Shown piece after piece: positions 33,118 to 43,557 of a DNA stretch of 64,000 nt; the stretch's first letter is position 1, and every line of letters begins with the position of its first letter. The notes under the pieces are model-generated. The model was given only the letters and a program-made list of their open reading frames with translations. It was not told where the DNA came from and did not search any database. The stretch is taken from assembly GCF_900698955.1 (NCBI RefSeq), contig NZ_LR217720.1, forward strand, positions 992,001 to 1,056,000. Direction: 5' to 3'. The stretch is from Erwinia_E haradaeae_G. GTDB lineage: Bacteria > Pseudomonadota > Gammaproteobacteria > Enterobacterales > Enterobacteriaceae. The position numbers and the translations under genes were made by a program.

Positions 33118-33287
33118 TTACAACCCACAAGCGTCTCACTATTTTTCTATTATTTTCTCTTGTAATTAAAAAAATCTATTGATTCTTTTTAAAAAAAAGA
33201 AAACATAAATCTTATTTCTATATTAAGATGTAATTCAATCGGTAATTCGAGGTTTTGTAAAACCCTCATTTTTCAGCTTGTTTCAAA

Positions 33288-33299
33288 TTATTAAAGAGC
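33288..33299 (-). promoter_or_regulatory. boxA antitermination site in 16S-23S spacer
   Basis: The minus strand reads GCTCTTTAATAA followed by a sequence like the E. coli spacer (TTTGAAACAAGCTGAAAA). It differs by one base from the rrn boxA GCTCTTTAACAA bound by NusB-S10. It lies between tRNA-Ala and 23S, as in E. coli. Confidence 0.8.
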
Positions 33300-33383
33300 G
33301 GAATACTTATTATTATACTATTAATATTTTTATAGTATATTACTTTCATTCTTTTTATACAACATATATTTAAATTATATTTA

Positions 33384-33459
33384 TGGTGGAGCTAAGCGGT
33401 CTCGAACCGCTGACCTCCTGCGTGCAAAGCAGGCGCTCTCCCATCTGAGCTATAACCCC
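33384..33459 (-). tRNA. alaT: tRNA-Ala (anticodon TGC)
   Basis: 76 bases on the minus strand beginning GGGGTTATAGCTCAG, with anticodon loop TTTGCAC and end TAGCTCCACCA, so CCA is encoded. It closely resembles E. coli tRNA-Ala(UGC), which occupies the same place in the 16S-23S spacer of several E. coli rrn operons. Confidence 0.97.
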
Positions 33460-33580
33460 ATAAAATAAGCAAAATCTCTATATTAATATGCTGTATATGC
33501 TCAGGTGGTTAAAAATGTATGAAACAAAATACAATTTTCCCTTCAAAATTGGGGCGTCTACCATAGAGTTTATAAAAATG

Positions 33581-33657
<77 letters not shown>

Positions 33658-33730
33658 ACAAAGGTTTTGCTCGTTTCTTTTCATCAGACAATCTGTGTGG
33701 ACACTACTCGAGAATGCTACCCTTATATTG

Positions 33731-35273
<1,543 letters not shown>

Positions 35274-35426
35274 AAAGTTCGATTTTACTGCAAAAAATAC
35301 AGCAATATATGTCTTAAGTGTAAGACATCATAATGAATTATGCGTTCACTCTTAAGATTCTATATATTTTACATATATCAATGCTGATAGCAATCTTTTG
35401 AGTGTCCACACAGATTATCTGATAAA

Positions 35427-35438
35427 TTGTTAAAGAGC
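35427..35438 (-). promoter_or_regulatory. rrn leader boxA
   Basis: The minus strand reads GCTCTTTAACAA and then TTTATCAGATAATCTGTGTG, almost identical to the E. coli rrn leader with boxA and the 5' half of the 16S processing stem. It implies conserved Nus-factor antitermination of the rRNA operon. Confidence 0.88.
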
Positions 35439-35483
35439 TACATAGTTTTCAAAGATTTCAAATTCTTTCTGCTATGAATTTTC

Positions 35484-35511
35484 ATTCTATACTGTTCTTC
35501 TTAAAAGTCAA
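35484..35511 (-). promoter_or_regulatory. rrn promoter
   Basis: On the minus strand TTGACT (35511-35506) and TAGAAT (35489-35484) are separated by 16 bp, an rrn-P1-like spacing, and lie about 50 bp upstream of boxA. An A/T-rich tract just upstream (35512-35545) could serve as an UP element. Only one promoter is evident. It lies directly after the groL terminator. Confidence 0.7.
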
Positions 35512-35548
35512 CCTCTTTTTAAAAATTTTTCTATTATATTATATATAA

Positions 35549-35579
35549 AAAAACCCCTTGCTTTAAACAAGGGGTTTTT
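35549..35579 (-). terminator. Intrinsic terminator of groSL
   Basis: A perfect 12-bp stem (AAAAACCCCTTG with CAAGGGGTTTTT) around a 7-base loop, followed on the minus strand by a T run. It lies 15 bp past the groL stop and separates groSL from the rRNA promoter. Confidence 0.92.
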
Positions 35580-35593
35580 ATCAAAAAACGACA

Positions 35594-37234
35594 TTACATC
35601 ATGCCGCCCATTCCACCACCCATACCATTACTGGCATTTACATCTGGGGTATCATTTTTAGGTAAATCTGTGACCATGCATTCAGTTGTAATCATAAGAC
35701 CAGCTACAGACGCTGCGTACTGCAAAGCAGAACGAGTTACTTTAGTTGGGTCAAGAATACCAAAATCAATCATATTCCCGTATTCTTCAGTTTGAGCGTT
35801 ATAACCATAGTTCCCTGAGCCTGCTTTAACTGTATTTGTCACTACAGAGGCTTCCGCGCCCGCATTAGAGACAATTTGACGCATTGGGGACTCCATTGCA
35901 CGTAAAGCTACTTTAATGCCAACATTTTGATCTTCGTTTTGACCGCGTAAATTCGCAAGCAATGATGCAACACGTACTAAAGCTACACCACCACCAGCTA
36001 CTACACCCTCATCTACCGCAGCACGAGTAGCATTTAAAGCATCTTCTACTCGCGCTTTTTTCTCTTTCATTTCAACTTCCGTTGCTGCACCGACTTTTAC
36101 TACAGCAACCCCACCAGCAAGCTTAGCGACACGTTCTTGTAGTTTTTCACGATCATAATCTGAAGTAGCTTCTTCTATCTGCTGGCGAATTTGAGTTACA
36201 CGACCAGAAATAGAATTTTCTTTGCCGCTACCATCGATAATAGTTGTAGTGTCCTTGCTAACTACTACACGTTTTGCTTGCCCCATATCTTCTAAAGATG
36301 CTTTTTCCAATTCCATACCAATTTCTTCTGAAATAACAGTACCACCAGTTAATACCGCTATATCTTGTAACATTGCTTTGCGTCGGTCGCCGAAACCTGG
36401 TGCTTTAACTGCAGCTACTTTTACGATACCACGCATAGTATTCACTACTAAAGTAGCTAACGCCTCACCTTCAACATCTTCTGCGATAATTAATAATGAT
36501 TTACCAGATTTAGCAACTGCTTCTAACGTTGGTAAAAGTTCACGAATGTTGGATAATTTTTTATCTACAAGAAGGATAAATGGAGATTCTAATTCTACCG
36601 AACCAGTGTCTGGTTTATTAATGAAATATGGGGATAAATAGCCACGATCAAATTGCATTCCTTCAACCACGTCTAGCTCATCATTTAAACTAGTTCCTTC
36701 TTCAACGCTAATAACACCTTCTTTCCCAACTCTTTCCATTGCCTGTGCGATAAGCTCACCAACAGTTTCATCAGCATTAGCAGAAATAGTTCCTACTTGA
36801 GCGATGCCCTTATAGTCACTACACGGTACAGATAATTTTTTAAGTTCCTCTACCGCTGCAATAACTGCTTTATCAATACCACGTTTTAAGTCCATTGGAT
36901 TCATGCTAGCGGCAACTGCTTTTAAACCCTCATTTACAATAGACTGAGCTAATACAGTGGCAGTAGTAGTACCATCTCCAGCGGCTTCATTAGCTTTAGA
37001 GGCTACTTCTTTTACCATCTGGGCGCCCATATTTTCGAACTTATCTTCTAGTTCTATTTCACGAGCTACAGTGACACCATCTTTAGTAATATTTGGTGAT
37101 CCAAAAGATTTATCAAGAATGACGTTACGTCCCTTTGGTCCTAAAGTCACTTTTACTGCATCAGCTAATATATTCACTCCACACAGCATTTTCGCGCGAG
37201 CATCATTTCCAAATTTTACATCTTTAGCTGCCAT
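35594..37234 (-). CDS. groL: Chaperonin GroEL
   Basis: GroEL is the 14-subunit ATP-driven folding cage. The 546-residue protein begins MAAKDVKFGNDARAKML and has VTLGPKGRNVILDKSFG, the ATP-site block AGDGTTTATVLAQ, and the Gly-Met tail ending GGMGGMM. Conservation is very high, with no in-frame damage. groS lies 78 bp upstream with a tandem duplication in the spacer. Very strong GroEL expression is typical of insect symbionts and is thought to buffer destabilised proteins; here a heat-shock type promoter and a strong terminator frame the operon. Confidence 0.98.
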   Translation of the reverse strand: MAAKDVKFGNDARAKMLCGVNILADAVKVTLGPKGRNVILDKSFGSPNITKDGVTVAREIELEDKFENMGAQMVKEVASKANEAAGDGTTTATVLAQSIVNEGLKAVAASMNPMDLKRGIDKAVIAAVEELKKLSVPCSDYKGIAQVGTISANADETVGELIAQAMERVGKEGVISVEEGTSLNDELDVVEGMQFDRGYLSPYFINKPDTGSVELESPFILLVDKKLSNIRELLPTLEAVAKSGKSLLIIAEDVEGEALATLVVNTMRGIVKVAAVKAPGFGDRRKAMLQDIAVLTGGTVISEEIGMELEKASLEDMGQAKRVVVSKDTTTIIDGSGKENSISGRVTQIRQQIEEATSDYDREKLQERVAKLAGGVAVVKVGAATEVEMKEKKARVEDALNATRAAVDEGVVAGGGVALVRVASLLANLRGQNEDQNVGIKVALRAMESPMRQIVSNAGAEASVVTNTVKAGSGNYGYNAQTEEYGNMIDFGILDPTKVTRSALQYAASVAGLMITTECMVTDLPKNDTPDVNASNGMGGGMGGMM

Positions 37235-37272
37235 TATGTATTTTCCTTATCTTCGTTAGTGTGCATTCAACT

Positions 37273-37310
37273 CTATACATTTATAGATATGCTATACATT
37301 TATAGATATG
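37273..37310. repeat. 19-bp tandem duplication in the groS-groL spacer
   Basis: Two perfect adjacent copies of a 19-bp unit (starting CTATACATTTATAG) fill half of the 78-bp spacer. It looks like a recent slippage duplication. It leaves the ribosome binding site of groL (AAGGAAAA) untouched. Confidence 0.93.
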
Positions 37311-37312
37311 CT

Positions 37313-37606
37313 TTATCCTTCAACAACCGCTAGAATGTCACTTTCTGAAAGAATCAAAAATTCTTCATTATCGATTTTTTCAGTTTTAACCCCATACCCC
37401 TCGTTAAAGATCACTATATCATTTACTTTTACATCCATAGGCTTAACATTACCATTTTCTAATACGCGACCATTGCCAACCGCCATCACTTCACCACGAG
37501 TGGATTTTCCTGCCGCCGATCCAGTCAACACAATACCACCAGATGATTTAGATTCAGCTTCTGCACGCTTAACAATGACACGATCATGTAACGGACGAAT
37601 TTTCAT
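37313..37606 (-). CDS. groS: Co-chaperonin GroES
   Basis: GroES is the heptameric lid of GroEL. The 97-residue protein matches E. coli in length and reads MKIRPLHDRVIVKRAEAE, then the mobile loop SSGGIVLTGSAAGKSTRGEV and the dome and barrel blocks ending LAVVEG. GGAGAG lies upstream of the ATG. It heads the groS-groL operon, about 80 bp downstream of a sigma-32 type promoter. Confidence 0.98.
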   Translation of the reverse strand: MKIRPLHDRVIVKRAEAESKSSGGIVLTGSAAGKSTRGEVMAVGNGRVLENGNVKPMDVKVNDIVIFNEGYGVKTEKIDNEEFLILSESDILAVVEG

Positions 37607-37685
37607 TCTTAATCTCTCCTGTGAACAACCTTAATTTGAATGTCAGATAAAAACCGACTACTAAAATAGACCTCTATGAATTAGT

Positions 37686-37714
37686 ATATGCGGTTATACT
37701 TGCAACCTTTCAAG
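37686..37714 (-). promoter_or_regulatory. Sigma-32 type heat-shock promoter of groSL
   Basis: On the minus strand CTTGAAA (37714-37708) and CCGCATAT (37693-37686) are 14 bp apart. The E. coli sigma-32 consensus is CTTGAAA, 11-16 bp, CCCCATNT. It sits about 80 bp upstream of groS. This implies a retained rpoH elsewhere. Confidence 0.85.
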
Positions 37715-38546
37715 GGGGGTAAGGTTTTTTTTTCATTATACTCTACGTCTAGCGACATCCAAAAACATATAATATCAATATAAGATGTTTTCTGCTTAGA
37801 GAAGAAAAGTAACACGCAGAGATTCATCATAAGATTGCATATAAACTTCACATGATCTTTGGATTCTATTATTATAGCCTTATGTTATCATTTAGTCATA
37901 TAGTTTCATTGTATGACAAATAAATGTAGCTCAGTTATCAAGATCAGTTATCATAAAAATCTTAAAGACTATGATAGTATACTATTTGTAGTGTTACATT
38001 ACAAAATACAATTTGTATGATTCAGCGCTTATTAAGCTAATAAGCTTGAATAGATTTCTATAATTCTATATCACTGTTTCTATTTATTTACTGTTACTAT
38101 TTAATATAATTAAATCCCATCACACTAACTGTTTAAGCTAAACCATATAACATTATAAAGCTACACTACATAGTATATAAAGTATATGACACGCTATAAT
38201 ATATAACATTTATAGATATTGATGCATAGAACGATAGAGATGAGAGCTAGATCTTATGACATATAAGATCATAAAAATTAGAGAAAAGACAAAAGAACAA
38301 AAACAAAACTTACAGCATAGATGAAGATGAAATATCGTATAGACCTAACTTTAGAGATAATAATATTATACTATAATACGTATCTTTCAATATTTAAAGA
38401 TCTTAGCATAATCACAAATTTATAATGATTTTTACGTTTCTTCTGTTAACAAGCTGTAATATATGCACGTGACGTGATACGCATCCAATATTCATGTAAA
38501 GTGATATGCTTTGAGTATACTTTTAATTTAAAGTGACATGCTTTCT
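37715..38546. other. 830-bp spacer upstream of groS
   Basis: AT-rich sequence between the groS promoter and the end of yggT. E. coli has yjeH and fxsA upstream of groS; no trace was recognised. Confidence 0.6.
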
Positions 38547-39086
38547 CTAGAGATGAGCCCAGCCTGGAATATATTCTATCCCAATAAAATTCAGAATATA
38601 GAGTATGCCAATTACTATCATGACAGAAAAATCAAGACCACTAGTAGGCGGCACTACACGACGAATAGGAATCATAAGTGGCTCAGTTAATTGTAAAAGT
38701 ATTTCGTCTACCGCATTACTTCCTTGATTCACCCAACTTGTTAAAGATCGCCCAATTATCACCCAGAAAACCAGAACACCAAAAGATTTCAGTAAGATCA
38801 CCAATCCTAAGTAAAATAAAATTAAATCAAAATGCACTAATTTAAGCATGATGGGGACCATGAGTACACTAATAACATAAGATATAAACACAGAGACTAT
38901 ATCCCATGGACCGTTATATTTAAGTATACGTCGGAACGGATTAACAATCGGGTAAGTGATTTTCATAATTAATTGTACAAACGAGTTATAAAAGTCACAT
39001 CGCGATAACTGCATCCAAGTATGTAGTAATAATATTTTAATATAAAGCGTCATTATAGTAGTTACTAGAAAAATCAAGGCTAGCAT
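38547..39086 (-). CDS. yggT: YggT family membrane protein
   Basis: The 179-residue protein (E. coli 188) consists of two YGGT repeats, each with paired hydrophobic segments; the blocks MKITYPIVNPFRRIL and LTEPLMIPIRRVVPPTSGLD are the repeat signatures. It is an inner-membrane protein; family members have been linked to osmotic tolerance and to septum or thylakoid organisation, but no biochemical role is settled. GAGGAG precedes the ATG. yggS is next upstream on the same strand, the E. coli order. The downstream yggU-rdgB-hemW part of the E. coli cluster is missing here, with hemW found 23 kb away. Confidence 0.93.
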   Translation of the reverse strand: MLALIFLVTTIMTLYIKILLLHTWMQLSRCDFYNSFVQLIMKITYPIVNPFRRILKYNGPWDIVSVFISYVISVLMVPIMLKLVHFDLILFYLGLVILLKSFGVLVFWVIIGRSLTSWVNQGSNAVDEILLQLTEPLMIPIRRVVPPTSGLDFSVMIVIGILYILNFIGIEYIPGWAHL

Positions 39087-39240
39087 GGAGCTCCTCAGCT
39101 ATATATAGTACATGTATTAATCATAACGCATATCTTAATGAATAAAGATTTCACTTCAGTATTAAATTATGAAATTATTAAATTATTAAACTCAACACAT
39201 ATTGAAGTCACCATAAATTATATAAAAGCACGCGCCTAGC

Positions 39241-39918
39241 TTACCCTCTTGTACCAAAAATAGCAGTACCCACACGAACCATGGTACTACCTACTATAAT
39301 AGCAGAATCTATATCACTGCTCGTGCCAAGAGATAAAGTATCGACACTCGGATAAGTATCTTTCAGTTGTTGAAACACTTCTGCCATCTTATGATACGCG
39401 ACAAGTTGGCGCTCGTTACTATGATGTAAAATAGGCATGGCCATTATTCCTCGTAATATTAGGCACGGTAAAACACTGATTGCTTGCGCTAAATTTGGGA
39501 GTTCCTTTAATAAAATTCCTGATTTTTGCTCTTCATTGCTAATATTGATCTGAATTAATACATTTAATGGATTAGGCATGCCTGACCGTTGAAAATTTAA
39601 TCTATGGGCTAAGTGTAAAGAATTTACGGTATGACACCAATCAAAATACTTTGCGACAAGTCGACTCTTATTAGATTGCAGTGATCCAATAAAATGCCAA
39701 ACCAATTTTACATCAGACAATAATTTAATTTTGCTTATTCCTTCCTGTACATAGTTTTCAGCAAAAAAATTCTGTCCAACACTGACTGCTTGTTCTATCT
39801 CTCTCACAGTTTTCTTTTTACTCACTGCAAGTAAAGTAATCTCTTTTGGGTCACGACCACATCTTAATGCTGTCATCGTGATTTTCTGATGTATATTCTG
39901 TAGGTTTGTTTTAATCAT
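39241..39918 (-). CDS. yggS: PLP homeostasis protein YggS
   Basis: YggS (PLPBP/COG0325) is a single-barrel PLP-binding protein without known catalysis that keeps vitamin B6 and amino acid pools balanced. The 225-residue protein (E. coli 234) has the PLP lysine at Lys34 in LLAVSKKKTVREIE, and WHFIGSLQSNKSR, LILRGIMAMP, LSLGTSSDIDSAI and VRVGTAIFGTRG, all family signatures. It is 154 bp upstream of yggT on the same strand. No proC between them, in contrast to pseudomonads. Confidence 0.95.
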   Translation of the reverse strand: MIKTNLQNIHQKITMTALRCGRDPKEITLLAVSKKKTVREIEQAVSVGQNFFAENYVQEGISKIKLLSDVKLVWHFIGSLQSNKSRLVAKYFDWCHTVNSLHLAHRLNFQRSGMPNPLNVLIQINISNEEQKSGILLKELPNLAQAISVLPCLILRGIMAMPILHHSNERQLVAYHKMAEVFQQLKDTYPSVDTLSLGTSSDIDSAIIVGSTMVRVGTAIFGTRG

Positions 39919-40112
39919 TACATATTACCCACTCATAACCCAATACTACTATGCCATTACAATATGTAATCCACGGCATATCAAGCTATTTAATGCATCT
40001 GTAGAATATTCTTTCAAGTATGAAAGGCTCTTGTATATCGTTATTACACCTAATGCAACCATTTTATGCAAAAACTATATCATTTTATTCTTATAAAAAT
40101 ACAAGATAGATG

Positions 40113-40934
40113 TCATTCCGGTAGTAAAAAGAGTGGTCCTATTGAAAAACTTGGGATTGCATAATCACTAGGATAGTCTACTGATACTAAATATAATCCT
40201 TTTGCAGATGCAATAGCAGGCGCTAATTTACGATCTTTAGCTAATAATAGATCATGGATCCAATCTTCAGTCTGATGACCATAACCCACCTCTATCAAAC
40301 TACCAACAATATTACGCACCATATGATACAAAAAGGCATTCGCCTTAATATCAATAAGTACGTATAAGTCATGTCGAGTCACATGAAGATGTATAACCTG
40401 TCTGATAGGGGATTGCGATTGACATTGGCTTGCTCGAAAAGAAGTGAAATTATTTTCACCTATCAGATATGCTCCAGCACGCTGCATTTTATTGGTATCT
40501 AGGATGATAGGACAATGCATGACACCATTAGCAAAGATAGCAGGGCGATGGTGCGGTTGATTATAAATCACATAACGATAGCGTCGAAAAAGAGCGCTAA
40601 ATCGAGCATGAAATATATCCGGTACAACTTTAGCCCAACGTACAGCGATATCTTCTGGCAGGAAAGCGTTCACACCTCGTACCCAAGCACTATCCTTACG
40701 GCGAGAAACAGTCTGGAAATGAACAACCTGTCCGGTGGCATGTACTCCAGAGTCAGTGCGTCCTGCGCACACTACACTGACTGCATGATCAGCCACTTTT
40801 GCCAATGCCTGTTCTAATTTCTCTTGTACACTATGTACCTCCCTCTGTCTTTGCCAACCACAATAATGAGTGCCATCATATTCTATACCAAGTGCTATTT
40901 TTAAAGTCAATATTAAACATATCCTCCAATACAC
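40113..40934 (-). CDS. truA: tRNA pseudouridine(38-40) synthase TruA
   Basis: TruA makes pseudouridine at positions 38-40 of many tRNAs. The catalytic Asp61 lies in CAGRTDSGVHATGQV; KIALGIEYDGTHYCGWQRQ, FHARFSALFRRYRY and NAFLYHMVRNIVGSL are intact. The start is unclear. The GTG at 40934 gives 273 residues but has no good ribosome binding site. A GGAGG lies ten bases inside, 12 bp before an in-frame TTG at 40910. An ATG two bases after that GGAGG is one base out of frame, and loss of one A from a nearby A5 run would give a more natural MFNIDFKIALG. The body is sound. Confidence 0.93.
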   Translation of the reverse strand: MYWRICLILTLKIALGIEYDGTHYCGWQRQREVHSVQEKLEQALAKVADHAVSVVCAGRTDSGVHATGQVVHFQTVSRRKDSAWVRGVNAFLPEDIAVRWAKVVPDIFHARFSALFRRYRYVIYNQPHHRPAIFANGVMHCPIILDTNKMQRAGAYLIGENNFTSFRASQCQSQSPIRQVIHLHVTRHDLYVLIDIKANAFLYHMVRNIVGSLIEVGYGHQTEDWIHDLLLAKDRKLAPAIASAKGLYLVSVDYPSDYAIPSFSIGPLFLLPE

Positions 40935-41022
40935 ACGTTACTTCAACAGATGAACAAAGCACCTAAGGCTGTTTACAGTGTAAACACATAGAAAATATCT
41001 CTATATTATCAATCAATGTATA

Positions 41023-42306
41023 TTATTTTTGAACCTGTGAGCTAAATGGACGCTGCGCATAACCAGTATAAAGTTGGCGCGGGCGAGCAATTTTAATCCC
41101 ATTATCATACATTTCTTTCCAGTGTGCTATCCAGCCAACAGTGCGTGCCATAGCGAAAATCACTGTAAACATAGATAAAGGAATACCCATTGCTTTAAGA
41201 ATAATTCCTGAATAGAAGTCAACGTTAGGATAAAGTTTTCGTTCAATAAAATAGGGATCATGTAATGCGATATATTCTAATTTCATCGCTACTTCCATTA
41301 AATCTTTTCTGAGATCTAGTTCTCTCAGCACTGCATGACAAGTGTCTCGCATCACACGGGCACGAGGATCATAATTTTTATACACTCTGTGACCAAATCC
41401 CATCAAACGAAACGGATCATTCTTATCCTTAGCACGTTGTAAGAACTCAGGAATATGATCTACAGTGCTAATCTCTTCTAACATACGCAAACAAGCTTCA
41501 TTTGCTCCACCATGTGCCGGCCCCCATAGCGAAGCGATACCTGCTGCAATACACGCGAAAGGATTGGCACCGGATGAGCCGGCAGTACGCACGGTGGAAG
41601 TAGATGCATTCTGCTCGTGATCAGCATGTAAAATAAGAATACGATCCATGGCTTGCTCAACAACAGGGTTGATGATGTATTCTTCGCACGGTGTAGAAAA
41701 CATCATATGCAAAAGATTACCTGCGTATGAAAGGTCATTGCGAGGATATACAAATGGCTGACCTATAGAATATTTATAGCACATCGCAGCCATGGTGGGC
41801 ATTTTGGCTAACAAACGGATGGCAGTAACTTCACGATGCCATTCAATATTTACATCCATTGCATCATGGTAAAATGCAGCTAGCGCTCCAGTAATTCCAC
41901 ACATGACTGCCATTGGGTGAGAATCACGACGAAAACCACGAAATAAATGATGAATCTGTTCATGTAACATAGTATGGCGAGTTATAGCAAGGCGAAAATC
42001 TTTGAACTGTTCCCTATTGGGTGGCTCTCCATGTAAAAGAATATAACAGACTTCTAAATAATTTGAATACAATGCTAACTGGTCAATCGGAAATCCCCGA
42101 TGTAACAGAATTCCTTTATCGCCATCAATAAAAGTAATTTTAGATTGACATGATGCGGTAGAGGTAAAGCCAGGGTCAAAAGTAAAATATCCGTGGGAAC
42201 CAAGAGTGCGAATATCAATTTCCTCACACCCTAAAGTCCCTGTTAAAACATCTAGCTCAATTGGGGATCTTCCCTCAACAGTCATCGTTGCCTTTTTTCC
42301 AGTCAT
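41023..42306 (-). CDS. gltA: Citrate synthase
   Basis: GltA joins oxaloacetate and acetyl-CoA. It has the 427 residues of E. coli GltA and very high similarity throughout, including RTLGSHGYFTFDPGFTSTAS, LHADHEQNASTSTVRTAGSS, the active-site histidines in WGPAHGGANEACL and MGFGHRVYKNYDPRA, and the catalytic Asp block PNVDFYSGIILKAMGIP. It is divergent from sdhCDAB as in E. coli. Several small insect symbionts such as Blochmannia are reported to have lost gltA, so its retention argues for a fuller TCA cycle here. Confidence 0.98.
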   Translation of the reverse strand: MTGKKATMTVEGRSPIELDVLTGTLGCEEIDIRTLGSHGYFTFDPGFTSTASCQSKITFIDGDKGILLHRGFPIDQLALYSNYLEVCYILLHGEPPNREQFKDFRLAITRHTMLHEQIHHLFRGFRRDSHPMAVMCGITGALAAFYHDAMDVNIEWHREVTAIRLLAKMPTMAAMCYKYSIGQPFVYPRNDLSYAGNLLHMMFSTPCEEYIINPVVEQAMDRILILHADHEQNASTSTVRTAGSSGANPFACIAAGIASLWGPAHGGANEACLRMLEEISTVDHIPEFLQRAKDKNDPFRLMGFGHRVYKNYDPRARVMRDTCHAVLRELDLRKDLMEVAMKLEYIALHDPYFIERKLYPNVDFYSGIILKAMGIPLSMFTVIFAMARTVGWIAHWKEMYDNGIKIARPRQLYTGYAQRPFSSQVQK

Positions 42307-42838
42307 TCCTCATCCTCCGTCATCTCACTTAATCCTATATATCTGAAATCCTATTTATAGTTGCTAGCACTGTACCGTGTTAACGGTATAATCTATTGAA
42401 CACTAATACAAAAATTTATCATCTACACCGTTATTCATGATGAAAAATAAATTGAAAATAATCATACTATATCATAGTATAATAAGTAGATAGCCTTCGA
42501 AATTAATTTTAATTTTAATGATTGATAGAATTGATAGAATCACGGTCATGATATTTCGATGAAAATATCGCATGCTAAGAAAAACAGTTGCATCAAAAAA
42601 CCGCTTGCTAACTCAAGAATCCACTTTAATTTAAAAACAAATAAAATCTGAAGTAAACTAGGTATTAAATTACACGGACATCTTGCTTGTAATAAAATTT
42701 AAGATAACATGACATAAAATCATTAGTAAAATAATTTAATTAAAAATTATCTTCTTTTTTGTGAAAGCATGGTAAATATTATTATACCGTACTATAAGCT
42801 GAGTCTGCATCAATACGACAAACTTTAATGGAAATATC
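42307..42838. promoter_or_regulatory. Divergent gltA / sdhC promoter region
   Basis: 532 bp between the two divergent starts. It must carry promoters for both transcripts. Hexamers matching the sigma-70 consensus are too common in such AT-rich DNA for me to choose one, and I did not recognise an ArcA or CRP site. Confidence 0.5.
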
Positions 42839-43216
42839 GTGAAAAAAAAAAGACCAATTAATTTAGATCTTTCTACAATACACTTTCCTTTAACTGCCAT
42901 TGCGTCTATTCTTCATCGCATATCCGGTGTAATCATATTTTTATCGATTGGAGTAATACTATGGTTGTTAGATTTATCTCTCTCCTCTCCTAAAGGATTC
43001 CTTCGAGCATCCTTGATGATGGATAATTTTGTCTTTAAATTTTTTATGTGGGGGGTTTTAAGCACACTATCATACCATATTGTTAGTGGTATTCGACATA
43101 TGATGATGGACTTTAATCTACTTGGAGTCACCCTGCAAGTAGGAAAATTCTCTGCACAAATATCATTTTTTATTGCCATGGTGCTTTCAATTTTATCTGG
43201 AGTTCTTATATGGTAA
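42839..43216 (+). CDS. sdhC: Succinate dehydrogenase cytochrome b556 subunit
   Basis: SdhC is one of the two haem-binding membrane anchors of complex II. From the GTG at 42839 it gives 125 residues reading MKKKRPINLDLSTIHFPLTA, with three membrane helices, the quinone-site ILHRISGVI and the haem histidine block SYHIVSGIRHMMMDF. E. coli SdhC begins four codons earlier (MIRNVKKQ); here no ATG is left in that position, so the ancestral Val codon appears to have become the start. A GGA lies seven bases upstream. It overlaps sdhD by seven bases. Confidence 0.94.
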   Translation: MKKKRPINLDLSTIHFPLTAIASILHRISGVIIFLSIGVILWLLDLSLSSPKGFLRASLMMDNFVFKFFMWGVLSTLSYHIVSGIRHMMMDFNLLGVTLQVGKFSAQISFFIAMVLSILSGVLIW

Positions 43217-43557
43217 ACAATGCTTCTGCATTGGGGCGTCACGGTTTGCATGACTGGTTACTAGTACGTGCCACAGCGATTATTATAACCTTCTACGTTT
43301 TCTATATCCTCGTTATGATGACAATATCAGACACTATTACCTATAGTTCTTGGTGTAGATTTTTTCACTTACCACTTACTAAAGTTTTCACGTGCCTCAC
43401 ACTATTTTCTATACTGATACATGGCTGGATTGGAATGTGGCAAGTATTAACTGACTATATAAAATCATTGGCAATGCGTATGCTGCTACAGCTAGCAATC
43501 ATCGTAGTGCTATTTGTATATGCTATTTATGGTACCCTCGTTGTCTGGAGTACGTAA
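43210..43557 (+). CDS. sdhD: Succinate dehydrogenase membrane anchor subunit
   Basis: The 115-residue protein has the exact E. coli SdhD length and layout: MVNNASALGRHGLHDWLLVR, then three membrane helices, the haem histidine in FSILIHGWIGMWQVLTDY, and YAIYGTLVVWST at the end. It overlaps sdhC by seven bases and its stop overlaps the sdhA start by one base, so sdhCDA are translationally coupled. With SdhC it passes electrons to ubiquinone, for which ubiH and ubiI are in this window. Confidence 0.95.
   Translation: MVNNASALGRHGLHDWLLVRATAIIITFYVFYILVMMTISDTITYSSWCRFFHLPLTKVFTCLTLFSILIHGWIGMWQVLTDYIKSLAMRMLLQLAIIVVLFVYAIYGTLVVWST

Noticed and set aside
35601..37634. Plus-strand frames of 64-139 codons across groSL.
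   Set aside because: They are shadows of the groL and groS coding sequence on the opposite strand.
40970..40986. Hairpin TGTTTAC-AGT-GTAAACA between gltA and truA as a terminator.
   Set aside because: The stem is short and A/T rich and no T run follows, so a terminator cannot be supported.
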